From assembly GCA_948474755.1 (NCBI GenBank), contig CAOLHI010000252.1, forward strand, positions 62,001-126,000: 64,000 bases of DNA, written 5' to 3'. The DNA is from Ctenosaura bakeri. Lineage: Eukaryota; Chordata; Lepidosauria; Squamata; Iguanidae. Each line of letters begins with the position of its first letter. Within the stretch, counting starts at the first letter, position 1. The translations under genes were made by a program, and so were the position numbers. The notes under the pieces were generated by a model. It saw nothing but the letters and a program-made list of their open reading frames with translations, did no database searches and was not told the origin of the DNA. Below, in pieces: positions 32,341 through 43,653 of this stretch.

Positions 32341-35300
32341 TGACTCCATGTACAAGAACTATCTATCTATCTGCCTGTCTATCTATCTACTCATACTTCA
32401 GGTACACTAGGCCAATTGAGAATCTAATTATTGACTGACATGGTGTGAATGTTGCAACCCTGCTTGTTGAAACCAAATAAAAGAATTAGCCACTGAACAA
32501 TCCACTGTATGAATCAACACCACTATGTTCTACAAAAAATGTGAGTTCATGTGGGCCTCAAGATGTTCAACTTAAAGTCCCAGGAACCCCAGCTAGTCAA
32601 TGAGGAGAGAAGATTGGTGTGGTAGTCTCACAGTGTCTGGAGGGCTGCATGATTCCCACTTCAGTTCAGAGGTGGTCTTCTGAACTATAATTTTTTTTTG
32701 GAGTAGATTTGTGTCCTTGAAATATTCAGATCTTCTTGGTAGGACAGCAGTGTAGCTCAAGGAACCGAGGAAGCCATGGAATAGAATGTGATACTTCCTT
32801 TAGGGTTTGTGGAAAGCCAATTCAGTCTCAATCGGATTATATACAGAAAGCTTAATGGAAGGTGAAGAGAGTCATTTGCCATCTCGCAGGGATGTAAAGG
32901 TGACATTCTTCTGAACTTTGTGTGCTTTAGTCATTTACAGAAAAGCTTAAAGTAGGCTAGAAAGTGGGTCTCAAGTGTCTTCGGCAATTCCATGACTACA
33001 CTAGATTGAAGGACAGGCTGGCTTTTCATAATTTAAATAGATATACTGTTTCAATGGTTACACTCCCTCTGCTCCACATGCAAATAAACCCATCCAGGAA
33101 AGAAGAATACTCTGTGGAACTAAAAATTAAGTTACTCCTAATTTATATGGCGCATATAATACACAACAAATAAGTCCAGAAACAAGACTGTCCTATGTGC
33201 CCTCCCATACATGCACATGATACAAATGTGTAGCATATTACTCATCTGAATGTTAGGAAACTCCTCCCAATTCTCTACTTGCTTGCAAAACATTCTCTAT
33301 CATGATTGCCTGAAGATAAATCTTGTTCCCTGTAAGGGGTTGGACATTAGTCTAATTCCAAGATAAATGCTAGGCTCTATGTGTAGGTAAAATACAAAGA
33401 TGGTGCTACTTCTGTAAGTCTACAGAAGTGTTTATAAAATACAGAATAGGAGAAGGGCAGGGAGAGAACAAGAATTGCCACCAAGATAGATTCATTTGAA
33501 TCTGGGAAGGCTGGGAAGACGTGCTACTAGACCAGGCATGGTCTCATCCGTAATACAATTCTTCCCCAACTGACCCATCCACTGAACCACTTGCTCTAAA
33601 ACACTGGCTATCACACACACACACACACACATGCAATTTTTTATACTATTAATGGGAAGTGACATTCAGTTCCACCTGTTGCACACTGGCTAAATTTAAC
33701 ACCTCCCTGTCTTATACCAGCTAAATTTAAGCAGCACTGATAGAAGGGGTTTCCAGTCATTTTTCAACAGAGGGGTTAAGATTAGCAATAAAGGGGGAAA
33801 AAAAGTCCTTTGTTATGAAGAAGATTTATTTCATCACTTCAGCACAAAGCAAACACCATCTTCATGTCAATAATTTCATCTCCCTTCAAATAAAACTTTA
33901 TTCATTTAAAAGCCATTGCTCGGCTCTGTTCTTTGGACTCTGCAGCCTGCAGTGACAGTTACCGCGCCGAATACTAATGAGCAGCATAATGGAGCGCCAT
34001 TTCGGTCTCTGGAGCTCTCCAGGGAAGAGTAATCATCTCTGAACTGTCATTGCTAATGCAAACGACTACCGCTAATCCACTGGGGCTTTGAGCAAAAATG
34101 CTGGGAGCTATTGTTTCACATGTGCCCCCCCATTCCTTTTCCGAGATCCATTTCCCTCTTGTAGAAGCCTCCCAATTACATTAAATGCACATAAATAAAA
34201 TAGATTAGAGCAACGTAACACACAAACTCATTAGGTACACACACCTCTCCCCACAAAATGGATTGCCCATTGCAGGGACCTAATGTGACGTAGCTTTTTT
34301 TTTTTTTAAATGCCTATTACTAAATGGCACTTTTCTGGGAAGGGTACTCTTTCTAAGATTAGACAGCACTTTTAGTTGAAGGATCCGATCATGGTGCAAT
34401 GAATCCAAATTATTTGTTTACGTGTTATCTACCATTGTGAAAAGAGGGGAAAACGTACTTTAAACTATAGACGGGGAGGTCTAGATGACGTAACCAGGAG
34501 TGAACACCTCTTTTCCGCAAATGGTCAAAGTCACAGCTGCCATTTAGCCACAACCCATTCACCCTACCCTAAGTTGCAGATTAGCTTTTAAACCAGTTGC
34601 TGGTATGGGTGAGCCCTAACACTTGTACATGACTTCTACTCCTCTTGAATTACAGAGAGGAACTTAGAAGGGCATGTTTTGCATAGCTGGACACCTGCCT
34701 ACTACATTGATTCCTCCCGGATTATAGAGATGGAAATAGAAATGGTGTTTATTTCCATTGTAGTATATTATCTTTGTAGAAGTGTAATATGTCAAGGGAA
34801 ACCATCAAGTGGAAACAGCCTCCACTGGGTGAATTTACTTCAGTGTGTAGGTTCAGAAAAGGAAGACAACTGTGAGCAAATGCATTGGATCTAGCTGCCA
34901 AGGACTGGGGTGGAGTGGAGGTAATAGATTTATACATACACACAGTGTGAAGATAATCTACCATTTATTTCTAGCTCTGGGAAAGTCCTTCTGCACATAG
35001 ATGCACAGATTTAGACTCTCTGTAGAATCAGCCTTTCCCTATGAGTGAAGAACTGATACAGTGGCTCATGATGCAACTGAAAGAGCAGGAATCTGTAGGC
35101 TGATTGTGAGTTTGCTTGGGCACCAGTCAACAGAATCAGTTGTGTACCTGAAGCTATATGGTTGTTAGGGATTTCTGTGTCATATTGTTCTACTCTGCCG
35201 TATGACTTTTATTCTTTGATGAGGAGGAGAAAGCTAACAGAGAAGGTCTGGCCTTCCAGCTAGATATGGACAATCTTTCCACAGCTACCTATGAAACCTG

Positions 35301-35940
35301 GGTGACTTGAAAGCTAAAATATACTCTCAGAACTATCGATCAGAACAAAATGGATAGCAACCCTTTTGAAAGATTTATGAAAATGGCAACCTACTAAAGA
35401 GCCAGTGGGTGCTAATGTATAACCATTACAGAACAATCTCACAAATCATGTGGCAAGGAACCATTTCAAGGTGCTCACTATAGATTCATTTGACAGATGG
35501 AGAAACATTAACATGAAATAAACAAACCTAGGAAAGTGTAGCTGTTGGACCAGAAACAGCAATGGGGAAAGCAACAAAGAAGGCACGCTAACACTTGGTT
35601 CACAGTATGGAAGGAAGCTAACAAGTCAAGCAGCTCTCCTTCACCACAGTGGAATTTCAAAGAACTGACCTCCACTTTCTTTTTCCTTTCTTTCCTTGGA
35701 AGATACCAAGAGAAATGAATCCATTGATTTGGGACTACTTGTTTCTCCACGGATCTGAAGTTTGTATCAGAAACAATGGCAAAATCCATATCGACTAACC
35801 CTGGGCGGTGGTGACCCATTGAATCAACTGCTGAATGGTGAGCCAGCACATAGGTAAAGCCAGACAATTCAATGGCTCTGTTCTAACCAGGGCCAACAAC
35901 AAGATTGCAGGTCATCTTCTTCTACAATAGATATAATCTG
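32341..35940. other. Mostly unique sequence, no confirmed gene
   Basis: There is a short ATCT-type microsatellite at 32351-32385 and a (CA)n at 33612-33631. The strongest conserved-element candidate lies at 33800-34240 (separate entry). No protein family was recognised in any open frame. Confidence 0.4.
33800..34240. promoter_or_regulatory. Likely conserved non-coding element (putative enhancer)
   Basis: This repeat-free block is unlike its neighbours. It retains CpGs ('GACAGTTACCGCGCCGAATA', 'GGAGCGCCATTTCGGTCTCT', 'CAAACGACTACCGCTAATCC') and is dense in homeodomain/POU-like words: ACTAATGAGC, GTAATCATC, CTAATGCAAAC (octamer-like ATGCAAA), CGCTAATCCAC (bicoid-type TAATCC) and CAATTACATTA. 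There is no open frame or splice pattern, so an exon is unlikely. A role as a developmental enhancer is inferred from composition and motif density only. Confidence 0.45.
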
Positions 35941-36036
35941 TGTGATGTTCACATTCTACTTCCTACTTCCTGGGGCCAGGGTTGGTTCCCCTCATCTCTT
36001 TGTTTCCACTCACAAAACGTTTCAGCTATCATAAGC

Positions 36037-36040
<4 letters not shown>

Positions 36041-36069
<29 letters not shown>
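36041..36069. repeat. (CA)n microsatellite
   Basis: An uninterrupted CA run directly abuts the GC-rich repeat at 36070. Confidence 0.95.
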
Positions 36070-36070
<1 letters not shown>

Positions 36071-36303
36071 AGTCATGTAGGGATGGGGGTTGAGGGGGTT
36101 GTAATACCCTCAGTGGTATTTTTTGGAGGGTGCCAACCGCTCCTTGCCTACCTCCCTGAGCACTGCAACCCTGCCTCCACACGTTGTAGCTCCTCCCCTG
36201 TGCCCATAGCCCAGCCCACATACATTGTAGCCCCGCCCATGTGCATCATAGACCCCCCACACACTTCCATCCCGACCTCTACTCCACTGGCACTAAGCTA
36301 CAC
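36070..36303 (-). repeat. GC-rich repeat with ~20-22-bp internal period, copy 2
   Basis: The reverse complement of the 20-kb copy: the constant end 'GTGGTATTTTTTGGAGGGTG' comes first, then about six units such as 'CATTGTAGCCCCGCCCATGT'. It is bordered on both sides by (CA)n (36041-36069 and 36304-36324). Confidence 0.7.
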
Positions 36304-36324
36304 CACACACACACACACACACAC
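36304..36324. repeat. (CA)n microsatellite
   Basis: A short CA run at the edge of the GC-rich repeat. Confidence 0.9.
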
Positions 36325-36404
36325 CAGGAAGCAGAGGAGGGAAATATTATAAAGGAAGTGACAATAGTTTAGAATAAGCGCACAGGGGGAAAGGAGAGGC
36401 AGCA

Positions 36405-37265
36405 TACAATAGTGGTACGGCTGTTGGACTACAACCCTGGGAATCAACTCTGGTTTGATTTCCCACTCTGTCATGAGCCAGGCTGACCAGGAGGCTGAGC
36501 AGGCTGCCGATTCAGATGGGGACTCTGAGTTGGGCTTGAACTTCCAGCCGGGGGAGGATTCCTTGGAAGGAGAGTTGGCTTCTGCAGAGGCAAGCGAGGG
36601 GCCTGCCAGCGACTCCCCAGCTGACCCAGGGCCGGTACTTAGAGCAGAGGAGTCCAATGCTTCTGGCTCGACAGAAGCTGCTGTTCCTGACTCCAGCCCG
36701 GAGCTTGCAGCAGACTCTCCCCCTACATTCCTCCAGAGGCGGCTGGAAAAGGTGGCGGTTTGTAGATCAAAGTGCCTGTTGGAGAAGCGGCTGAGATCAG
36801 AGGGCCTTCAGCTGCGGGCCAGGCCAACCGACATTGATCAGCCCCAGCTGGGCTAAAGACTATTTAAGGTAGACGCTGGGGAGTGGGGGCTATGGGGCAA
36901 CAACTGCCATTTCATCCGTGTCTCTGCTACCTGTCCATGGGCTTACTATTTCTGAGTTCCACTGCCTTCATTCATTTTGGGTGATGTAACCTCCTAATTA
37001 CTTTATGGCCTTATTTATTGCCTCTGTTTGCTTTGGGTGCTGTAAACCCTTGATTAATTTACGGTCTGCTTACTAAAAGGCCATAAAAACTCCAGTTGCT
37101 GCCTCTGTGTTGCTTGGCCTCTGCCTGACATTGACACACTCAACCACAGAAACCCACTGCGTGACTTTGGGTGTATCACACACTCTCAGCCCCAGAAAAT
37201 CATATGATAGGTTTGTCTTAGAGTTATCATAAGTCAGAAACAACTTGAAGGCAAACACTAACAAG
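36405..37265 (+). mobile_element. tRNA-derived SINE split by a solo LTR
   Basis: 36405-36468 is the tRNA-like head ('AGTGGTACGGCTGTTGGACT', 'CTGGTTTGATTTCCCACTC'). 37137-37265 is its body ('CACAGAAACCCACTGCGTGA', 'ATCATAAGTCAGAAACAACT'). Removing the LTR and one CACTC restores continuous SINE order as seen at 23.25 kb (reverse). Confidence 0.85.
36469..37136 (+). mobile_element. Solo LTR, family A, copy 1
   Basis: It begins TGTCATGAGCCAGG and ends CCTGACATTGACA, with a perfect 5-bp duplication CACTC at 36464-36468 and 37137-37141. No gag/pol sequence adjoins it, hence a solo LTR. An ATG lies 5 bases into the LTR. It opens a sense frame to 36856 rich in Asp, Glu, Ser and Pro (DSDGDSE, ASEGPASDSPADPG, EESNASGSTEAA) and ending in a basic segment. 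The 3' half has 'GACTATTTAAGGTAGACGCT' (TATTTAA, a possible TATA-like box) and 'TTACTAAAAGGCCATAAAAA'. The family is unknown to me; Ty3/Gypsy or retroviral origin is possible. Confidence 0.88.
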
Positions 37266-39186
37266 CGAGGGAAGAGAAGGAAGTGGAAGTAGACAAAAGG
37301 CTTTAGAACCAGGATAACACAGGGTGCATTTAAGGGAGTCAGAGAACTGGAAGAAAACAATAGAGAAGGACGTGAAGAACTTCAATGGAAATGCAGGCAT
37401 GAAAAAGATCTCTTAAGTTATTACTCCCCTTGCCACATATGCTATCTTACATGGTAAAATAGCTCCTCTGGTGTGGAACTGTCGGATCTCAGTGCTTTTT
37501 TTTTTTTTTTAAAGCTGCATTTTAAAGACATGGCTTGCTCCTCTCCTGTCTCACCACACTGTTCTAATGCCACATAGTCAAGGTTAAGTGCTTGCACTCC
37601 ACATTAATTACTCTGGGGTGATGACCAACTCAAAACAACTTATGTGAATTAGAATCTCCACTCTGCCCCTAAGTGGGAATGGAAGAAGTGAAAAAGAAGC
37701 CAAGGAGGCCTCATGTCCCTTGATGGTCAGGGATTTATAAAGGAAATACCAGGGGAGAATTAATCACTGTATAATTTGGAGACCAGAGGGAATCTATGGA
37801 GCTCTACTTAGCAGTGTTTTTTTAAAACTCTTCTGACTTCTTTTTATACCCCAAATTGCCTCCTAAGATGCTTTCATGATGATATCTCTCTTCCTTAAAA
37901 TTCCTCCTCAAAACCACTTGCCCTAAGAAACCTATTTTATATGTTTAAACTGTAATTTGAATTTCACATTTTATTCATTTTATGTTTTAGTTGTATTTAG
38001 TTATTTAAGTGGAAGGCATCTCAAATCCCATTTGGAGATAAATGAACTATACAAACAGAATAAAATAAATTAAATAAAGACACCATTGTCAATGAGTCTT
38101 GCATGTAGGAACTCACACTCATCCCACATTCCCTTTCTCACTTATTTTCCCTCCCATGTATGCTCATGGACATTCTTTTGCTCACTTTCTCACACTCTCT
38201 CAACCTGAGATTATCATTTACTTCCATACCTTGCAGCTCACCCACCTAGTAGTCAACTAGCATTCCAAAAGAAGTTCACAGAAGAGTTTCAAAAATTACA
38301 GGCAAACTGTACTTCAGTCAACAAAATCTCTTGACAAAAAAGTTTCTCTTAAAGAAGCTCCTATTTATGCCTGTCCAGCCCTACTTTTCCTCCTTGTCTT
38401 CTGTCTAGTTGGAGGATTTTAGCAGTACAAGCACTGAAAAGACAGGGAAGGAAGCTTGGAGAAACACAGGTAGGAGCCGTGTGCCTGCAATGCACAGTGC
38501 AATAAAGCTTGAGCTGAGAAAGAATGGGCTTCCAGCTGATCCTACTGTAGCTTCGTGTCTCTGCCAACAACAGGCAAGGTAAACAGCAGCTGCCTCCAGA
38601 ATCCCTTACTGGGCTTGCATGAAGATCAAACCAGAGGGATAAAACGGGGCAAGCCTGTCTCTCTGCATATCTCCAGTATGTTCAAAAAAGCACAGATCTG
38701 TAAGTCTGGTCAGTAAAATGGAAATCATAAGAAAGTGGAGGCTGGTAAAAGAAAGTCATCCGTGGATGCATTTTGAAAGAAGTTTTCAAGTGATCTCTAG
38801 AAAGTTCAAAAATGTTTTTCTTGACTTATGCAAGACTTATCTGACTTGATTTCACTTCACACATGTGTGTCAGTTCTGAATAAAAAGTTTCCTGAACATA
38901 CTGAAAACCTGGTCTCTTCTGTGATATAGGAATATATTCCTATTCTTTTCATTATATTCTGCCTGTGGTACAAACTTTCTGTTAAAGAAATAATGCCCAG
39001 GAACACATGTACTTCATTAACAGTGGTAAGCCTGTAGATTTTTCTAACAACTTTTCCCATGTCAAGATATTCCCCCCCCCCACAAAACTCCAGCCCAACC
39101 CAACCCAACCCAAGCCCACTGTACAAAATATAAAGTATTCTGGACAAACCAACAAAGGTTTCTTTGCACAGAAAAGTCTCCCCAAA
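37266..39186. other. Mostly unassigned sequence
   Basis: No gene was recognised. At about 37930-38085 a plus-strand L2-like 3' end is likely ('TTTTATGTTTTAGTTGTATT', 'ATCCCATTTGGAGATAAATG', then AAATAAATTAAATAAA). A short CCCAA-type tandem lies at 39091-39112. Confidence 0.4.
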
Positions 39187-39192
39187 TAATAA

Positions 39193-39275
<83 letters not shown>

Positions 39276-39292
39276 TCATCATCATCATCATG
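39187..39292. repeat. Compound trinucleotide microsatellite
   Basis: Three consecutive blocks: about eleven TAG/AGT units, about twenty-two AAT units and four to five ATC units. The long poly-Leu and poly-Asn frames across it are artefacts of the repeat. Confidence 0.97.
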
Positions 39293-39359
39293 TTAAAGAT
39301 TTTATTGACCTGGTGTGCTGATGTGATGACAAAATATGCAAGTCTCTTTTATATCTCTA

Positions 39360-39490
39360 ATCAGTAGTCTACCAGCAGCATTCTGAACTAATTGGAGCTT
39401 CTGGACTGTTATCAAAAGGCAGCCCCACATAAAGCTCACAGTCCAACCTGGACATCACAACACAGCCTAGTAGGGATTATTGTCTCCCCA
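39360..39490 (-). repeat. LINE-derived 3' fragment (L2-like)
   Basis: 'GAACTAATTGGAGCTTCTGG' and 'AAAAGGCAGCCCCACATAAA' share the phrase seen at 2630-2680 and belong to a common amniote LINE region. Confidence 0.5.
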
Positions 39491-39954
39491 CAGCTAAAAT
39501 CTAAATTGTAATCTCTTTTTTTATTACAGAGACCTGCTGTTTTGCTTTCAGCATTCTCTGCAGGGCTACATACCGTGGTGGCACCAAGGAAACAATATGG
39601 AACTGAGTAAAGCTACAGTCTGAAAGGAAACTTCTGTCTCTATTCATACTGGCCATCAACATTCATGATTTTGAGTCACGACTGGGTTGCCATTTCAGTT
39701 ACTTAACAGAATATGCTATCAGCATATTCAGTGATATCTACTTTGCTTTCTCATTGCTGGATCTCACACTGCAAAGACAGTTAGATTTGGAGGTTATTTG
39801 AAGTAACTGATAATTAAACTTTCTCCTCATTTAATATTGTTTTATTTCCTCTCCTGCAGTTTTATTGTTTATGTGTAATGTTTCATATTCTTTTCCTCCT
39901 TTTATAGTCTTAAAGCCACCTTATGCTCAAAAATGGTATAGTAGATAAACAGTA

Positions 39955-40241
39955 TAGTCAACCCTCCACTTTTGCAGGAGTTAGGGGAGCAAAACCCCTG
40001 CAACAGTGGAAAACCTGTGAATATGAATAGAAATCACATATGCTATTTTTTAAAAAACCTGAGAGGACAATTCTCTAGGAATCTCTTAAGTCCTCTGTGT
40101 GTCTCTATGGTCAACTTCTGGTGGAAGCTGACAACAGAATTGCACTGGAGGACCTAGAGATACCTAGACAGAACATATTAATAAAATCTGTAAATCATCA
40201 AATCCACAAAAGGGAAACTAGCATATGTGGCGGGATAACTG
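39955..40241. mobile_element. Tigger/pogo-like non-autonomous element
   Basis: It starts TAGTCAACCCTCCACTTTTG and ends CATATGTGGCGGGATAACTG, imperfect inverted termini flanked by TA (39953-39954 and 40242-40243). Inside, 'GAAAACCTGTGAATATGAAT' is characteristic of this group. No transposase. Confidence 0.65.
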
Positions 40242-40508
40242 TACAAATATTTTAATTAACTAAAGTACTCTGTACTATTCTGAATGTTTGGTGTAGATCA
40301 AACTATACGTCTGAATATACAAATAACCATGTAATCCACTCTAAACCTTTTCAGTTCCTTGGAATTTTGATTTAGATTATCAGCTTCTGTAGCAACCACG
40401 GAAGGGCCACATGTAGTGATTCCACTTTGCTATCTCTTCGTTGGCACATGAAATCCCATCCTCCATCTTGCTATCTCAATTTGATCAACCCAAGCTTGCA
40501 TAAAGAAA

Positions 40509-40723
40509 GGAGCCCTGGTGGCGCAGTGGTTAAATGCCAGTACTGCAAGGCCACAAGGTTGTGAGTTCGATCCTGCCCGGCTCCAAGGTTGACTCAGCCT
40601 TCCATCCTTTCGCAGGTCGGTAAACTGAGTACCCAGCTTGTTGGGGGCATGTATAGAAATGTTTTGAAATACATGCTACTTGTAAGTTGTTTGCCACCTC
40701 GATCCATATGGAGAGACGGGATA

Positions 40724-40781
<58 letters not shown>

Positions 40782-40783
40782 AC
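40509..40783 (+). mobile_element. tRNA-derived SINE with (TAA)n tail, copy 2
   Basis: GGAGCCCTGGTGGCGCAGTG (A-box region), 'GTTGTGAGTTCGATCCTGCC' (B box), the body 'GTACCCAGCTTGTTGGGGGC', then (AAT)n at 40731-40775. Close in sequence to the copy at 62585. Confidence 0.92.
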
Positions 40784-41024
40784 ACATCCAGTCCCTTAAG
40801 CTGCATGGACAATTGGCAATACTGCTCATATGAAGGTATCACTGACTTTATACTGTCAGACTATTGGCCCATCTTTTTTTGACTGGCAGTGACTGTTCAG
40901 GTTCTTAGAACAATATTCTCCAGTTATGCTCGGGAAAATCCTTTGCAGGGGAGATTTTCAGTGGTGGAATTCAAGATCTTCTGTATGCAAAGCAGAAACT
41001 TCACTACTAGGGAGAGATCTACAC

Positions 41025-41268
41025 TACAAAGTCATCTCAATTTTACACCACTTTTACTGCCATGGCTCCATGCTAGGAACCCTGCAGTTTATAATTTGGT
41101 GAGGTACTTAGAATTCTCTGCTCGGGAAGTCTAGGGTTATAGCTAAGGGGAATGGATCAAAACTCTCTAGAAGGGGACTCTTAAGTACTTCACTGAACTA
41201 TAAAGATTCCATAGGATGGAGTCTATGACAGTTGAAGTGGTATTCAATTGCTCTATGCAGCAAAGATA
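41025..41268. mobile_element. Palindromic MITE of a second family
   Basis: Inverted arms: left 'GTCATCTCAATTTTACACCA', 'CTGCCATGGCTCCATGC'; right 'CAGTTGAAGTGGTATTCAAT' and 'CCATAGGATGGAGTCTATGA'. Inner segments 'AACCCTGCAGTTTATAATTT' and 'CACTGAACTATAAAGATTCC' also pair. It is not the GGCC-type family. Boundaries are approximate. Confidence 0.65.
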
Positions 41269-42508
41269 TATGCTGAGCTACATTCCACCTACCTAGTTCC
41301 CGTTAATCTTAGCAGATTTCGGTTTAGCAGGCTTGACTTGCATTATACAGGTGTTCTTCCAGCTTTCTGGTGTAGAGGACCAAGAGAGTTTCTTTCCAGT
41401 GTGCCAGAGACCAGTTCACGCCTACTGACTACAATGACTTCTTCCTTTTTTTTCTTTCCATGAACCAGCAGCCAACAGCTCACAGACTGGTACCAGTCCA
41501 CAAACAATCACTTTGAGTTATATGATCCAAATGAGTGATGACAGCCTGGAAACTTCCTGTTAAATGGGTTCCTTCTATTAGTTTATCCTTTTGTACTTCC
41601 CACTTCTATATCCCAAGATCTGCCCTGGAACTGTTGCACTAGGGAAAGATGTAATCGAGATTAGCCCTAAAACTGACATAGTGCACCATGGTACGACTCA
41701 CAGGCTGTGCAGAGCAGCTGAAGCCATGGCACCAGATGAGACTGCCTGGAGTCAATGACAACACAGGCATTTTCAACCATCAACTGCAGCAAAGTGAAAT
41801 CTAAAGAGAAGCTTAATATAAAATGACTGCTTGTTCTTACTTAGGGATATGTATTATGAAAGAGAAGCTAGAACAGATCAATAGCACAAAAACGACTTTT
41901 TCCTAGGCTTGGAAAACTTATTGAATTGGTGTCAATCTCGAGTGAGGCGGGTAGCTGGGAATAATTATGCGTCTGCCTGCTTACTCATTCTGATGAGCAC
42001 CGACCATTGTCCATTGCACATAAAATAGTTATTGGGCAAGCAGTGGGGTATCATCCAGAATATTGGGGAGGAGGAGTGGAAGTGATACTGAAGTTACCCA
42101 AATGTCAGGCATTTTCTTTGTGAAAACTTTAAATTATAGAGTAAAATATTGACTGGATGATTGCCAGAATCCACAAAATAAAGCTGTAAAACCAAATCAA
42201 ATACAGATACAGGACAGACAGCAAAGATGATGTAAGCAACAGGCTATAGTGAGAGTGGTTCCACACACAGTATACTTGGTAGAGCTGCAATGCTCCTCTT
42301 ATGAAAGACCAAAGTAAATTCTTGCTCATTCTTAAATTCCACTGTATAGCCTGGGACTGTGTAGCCTTTCCCGATTCCTGGAATTTGTTTACCACTCCTC
42401 TATACAATCTTTCTTTCTCAGATGCCCACCTTAAAGGATTCTTGTGAGCTAAGTATAAAGCACAAAATTACCCCATGGAATCCCACACCACAGGATGTTT
42501 TCATGGTC
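41269..42508. other. Mostly unique sequence
   Basis: No gene was seen. A possible conserved block lies at 41880-42065 with GGAATAATTATGCGTCTGCC and CGACCATTGTCCATTGCACA (two SOX-like CCATTG words). Confidence 0.35.
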
Positions 42509-42513
42509 ATTAG

Positions 42514-43023
42514 TGTGATAGATGATGATGCTGTGATTGAGGAGCAACTGATTGTGTTGAGGGCTGAGCCAGTGACTGAGCAAGTCAACCTGCAAACATC
42601 CTCTGCACTGGAAGGTCAAACAGAGACTGAGTTGGCCCAGCCAGCTCAGGACAGAGAGGGAACCAGCAGTGGAGTTGCAACCGGCTGTGCCCATCAGCCC
42701 TCAATCACACAGAAGGCTGAAATGGGCTGCTGAGAGGGAGGCTGCTTGGACTAGGCTGAGGAAACAATAATGAGCACCACCTGCTCACAGGGGCTATCTG
42801 CTGGTGTGGCTACTCCTTGCTTGCAGCAAATTATTAACAAGCCCTCACAACCTTCATGTCTCCTGCTCTCTGAAACCTTCCGGATGAATCTCTGCCTCCT
42901 GAAACTTTGGACTGGACCTTGACCTGGCTCGGCTTGTGTTTTTGGTATATTTGGACTCCCCAAGTGTTCCTGGTCTCTCTCCTCCCTTGTTGGCTGTGGC
43001 CCGGCAGGGAGAAATTCCTGGCA
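42514..43023 (+). mobile_element. Probable solo LTR, family B, copy 2 (diverged)
   Basis: It starts TGTGATAGATGATG and ends near TTCCTGGCA. The flanks ATTAG (42509-42513) and ATTAC (43024-43028) would be a 5-bp duplication with one mismatch. It shares module order with the LTR at 6579: an acidic open frame, then 'CTTGCTTGCAGCAAATTATT', 'AACAAGCCCTC' and 'GAAACTTTGGACTGGACCTT'. The sense frame is open from the start to a stop at about 42733. Confidence 0.6.
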
Positions 43024-43645
43024 ATTACTAGCCTAAATGGCTTTAAAAAGAGATCCCAAGAGGGGAACTAGCATGGTCTAATTGTTGTATTTGCACAAAT
43101 TTTAAAGAGCTGTTTACAGAATGGTGTCCAGTATAATGTTCACAGTAAAACAAAGTACTTAACTGAAGCCTTGCTTTCCCAATTTGTGGATTTATCAGTA
43201 GCATTAGTTGGGTATTAACAAAAAGGGACGAGGTGCCACAATCAAGTGTGGTGATATGTCTTTAGCCTGAGCATAAGGCCTGATATCCCAAATCTCTTAG
43301 TATATGTACAGCAAATGAGTAAGCGGCAGATGAAAGTGAGGATGGATAGTTATCAAAATGAGACATGCAGAAAAACAACAGTACACTCATTTACAGCTGC
43401 AAAACATGGAACAGAAAGGATGTGAATTAGGTACTCCCACAGATCTGGGAATAATTCTAGGCTAGTCTCTGAAAATGTTAGCTATTGTGGCTCTCACCAG
43501 AGAGAACGAAACAAAAAAGGCAAGGAGTGTTAGGAAAAGAATACAGAGTTGGATGAGGGACCAATTATCCTGTCCTGAGAGGCCCAGAAGAGAGGCTGGA
43601 CAAAAACTGTAACAAAGCAGGAGAGCTTGGGAAAATTACATTTTT
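43024..43645. other. Unassigned sequence
   Basis: No gene or repeat family was recognised. Confidence 0.4.
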
Positions 43646-43653
43646 GACTACTG

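Noticed and set aside
36455..36856. 133-residue acidic frame as a host gene
   Set aside because: It lies in a solo LTR with a perfect target duplication and recurs in the LTR at 58.45 kb, so it is transposon-derived.
39190..39290. Regular short repeats resembling a CRISPR-like array
   Set aside because: Units are 3 bp with no spacers and the sequence is vertebrate; these are microsatellites.
38857..39291. Long open frame with poly-Leu run on the minus strand
   Set aside because: It is produced by the trinucleotide microsatellite; the rest has no recognisable domain.
40509..40590. A tRNA gene
   Set aside because: A and B boxes are present, but there is no complete cloverleaf and the sequence is the head of a SINE present in three copies here.
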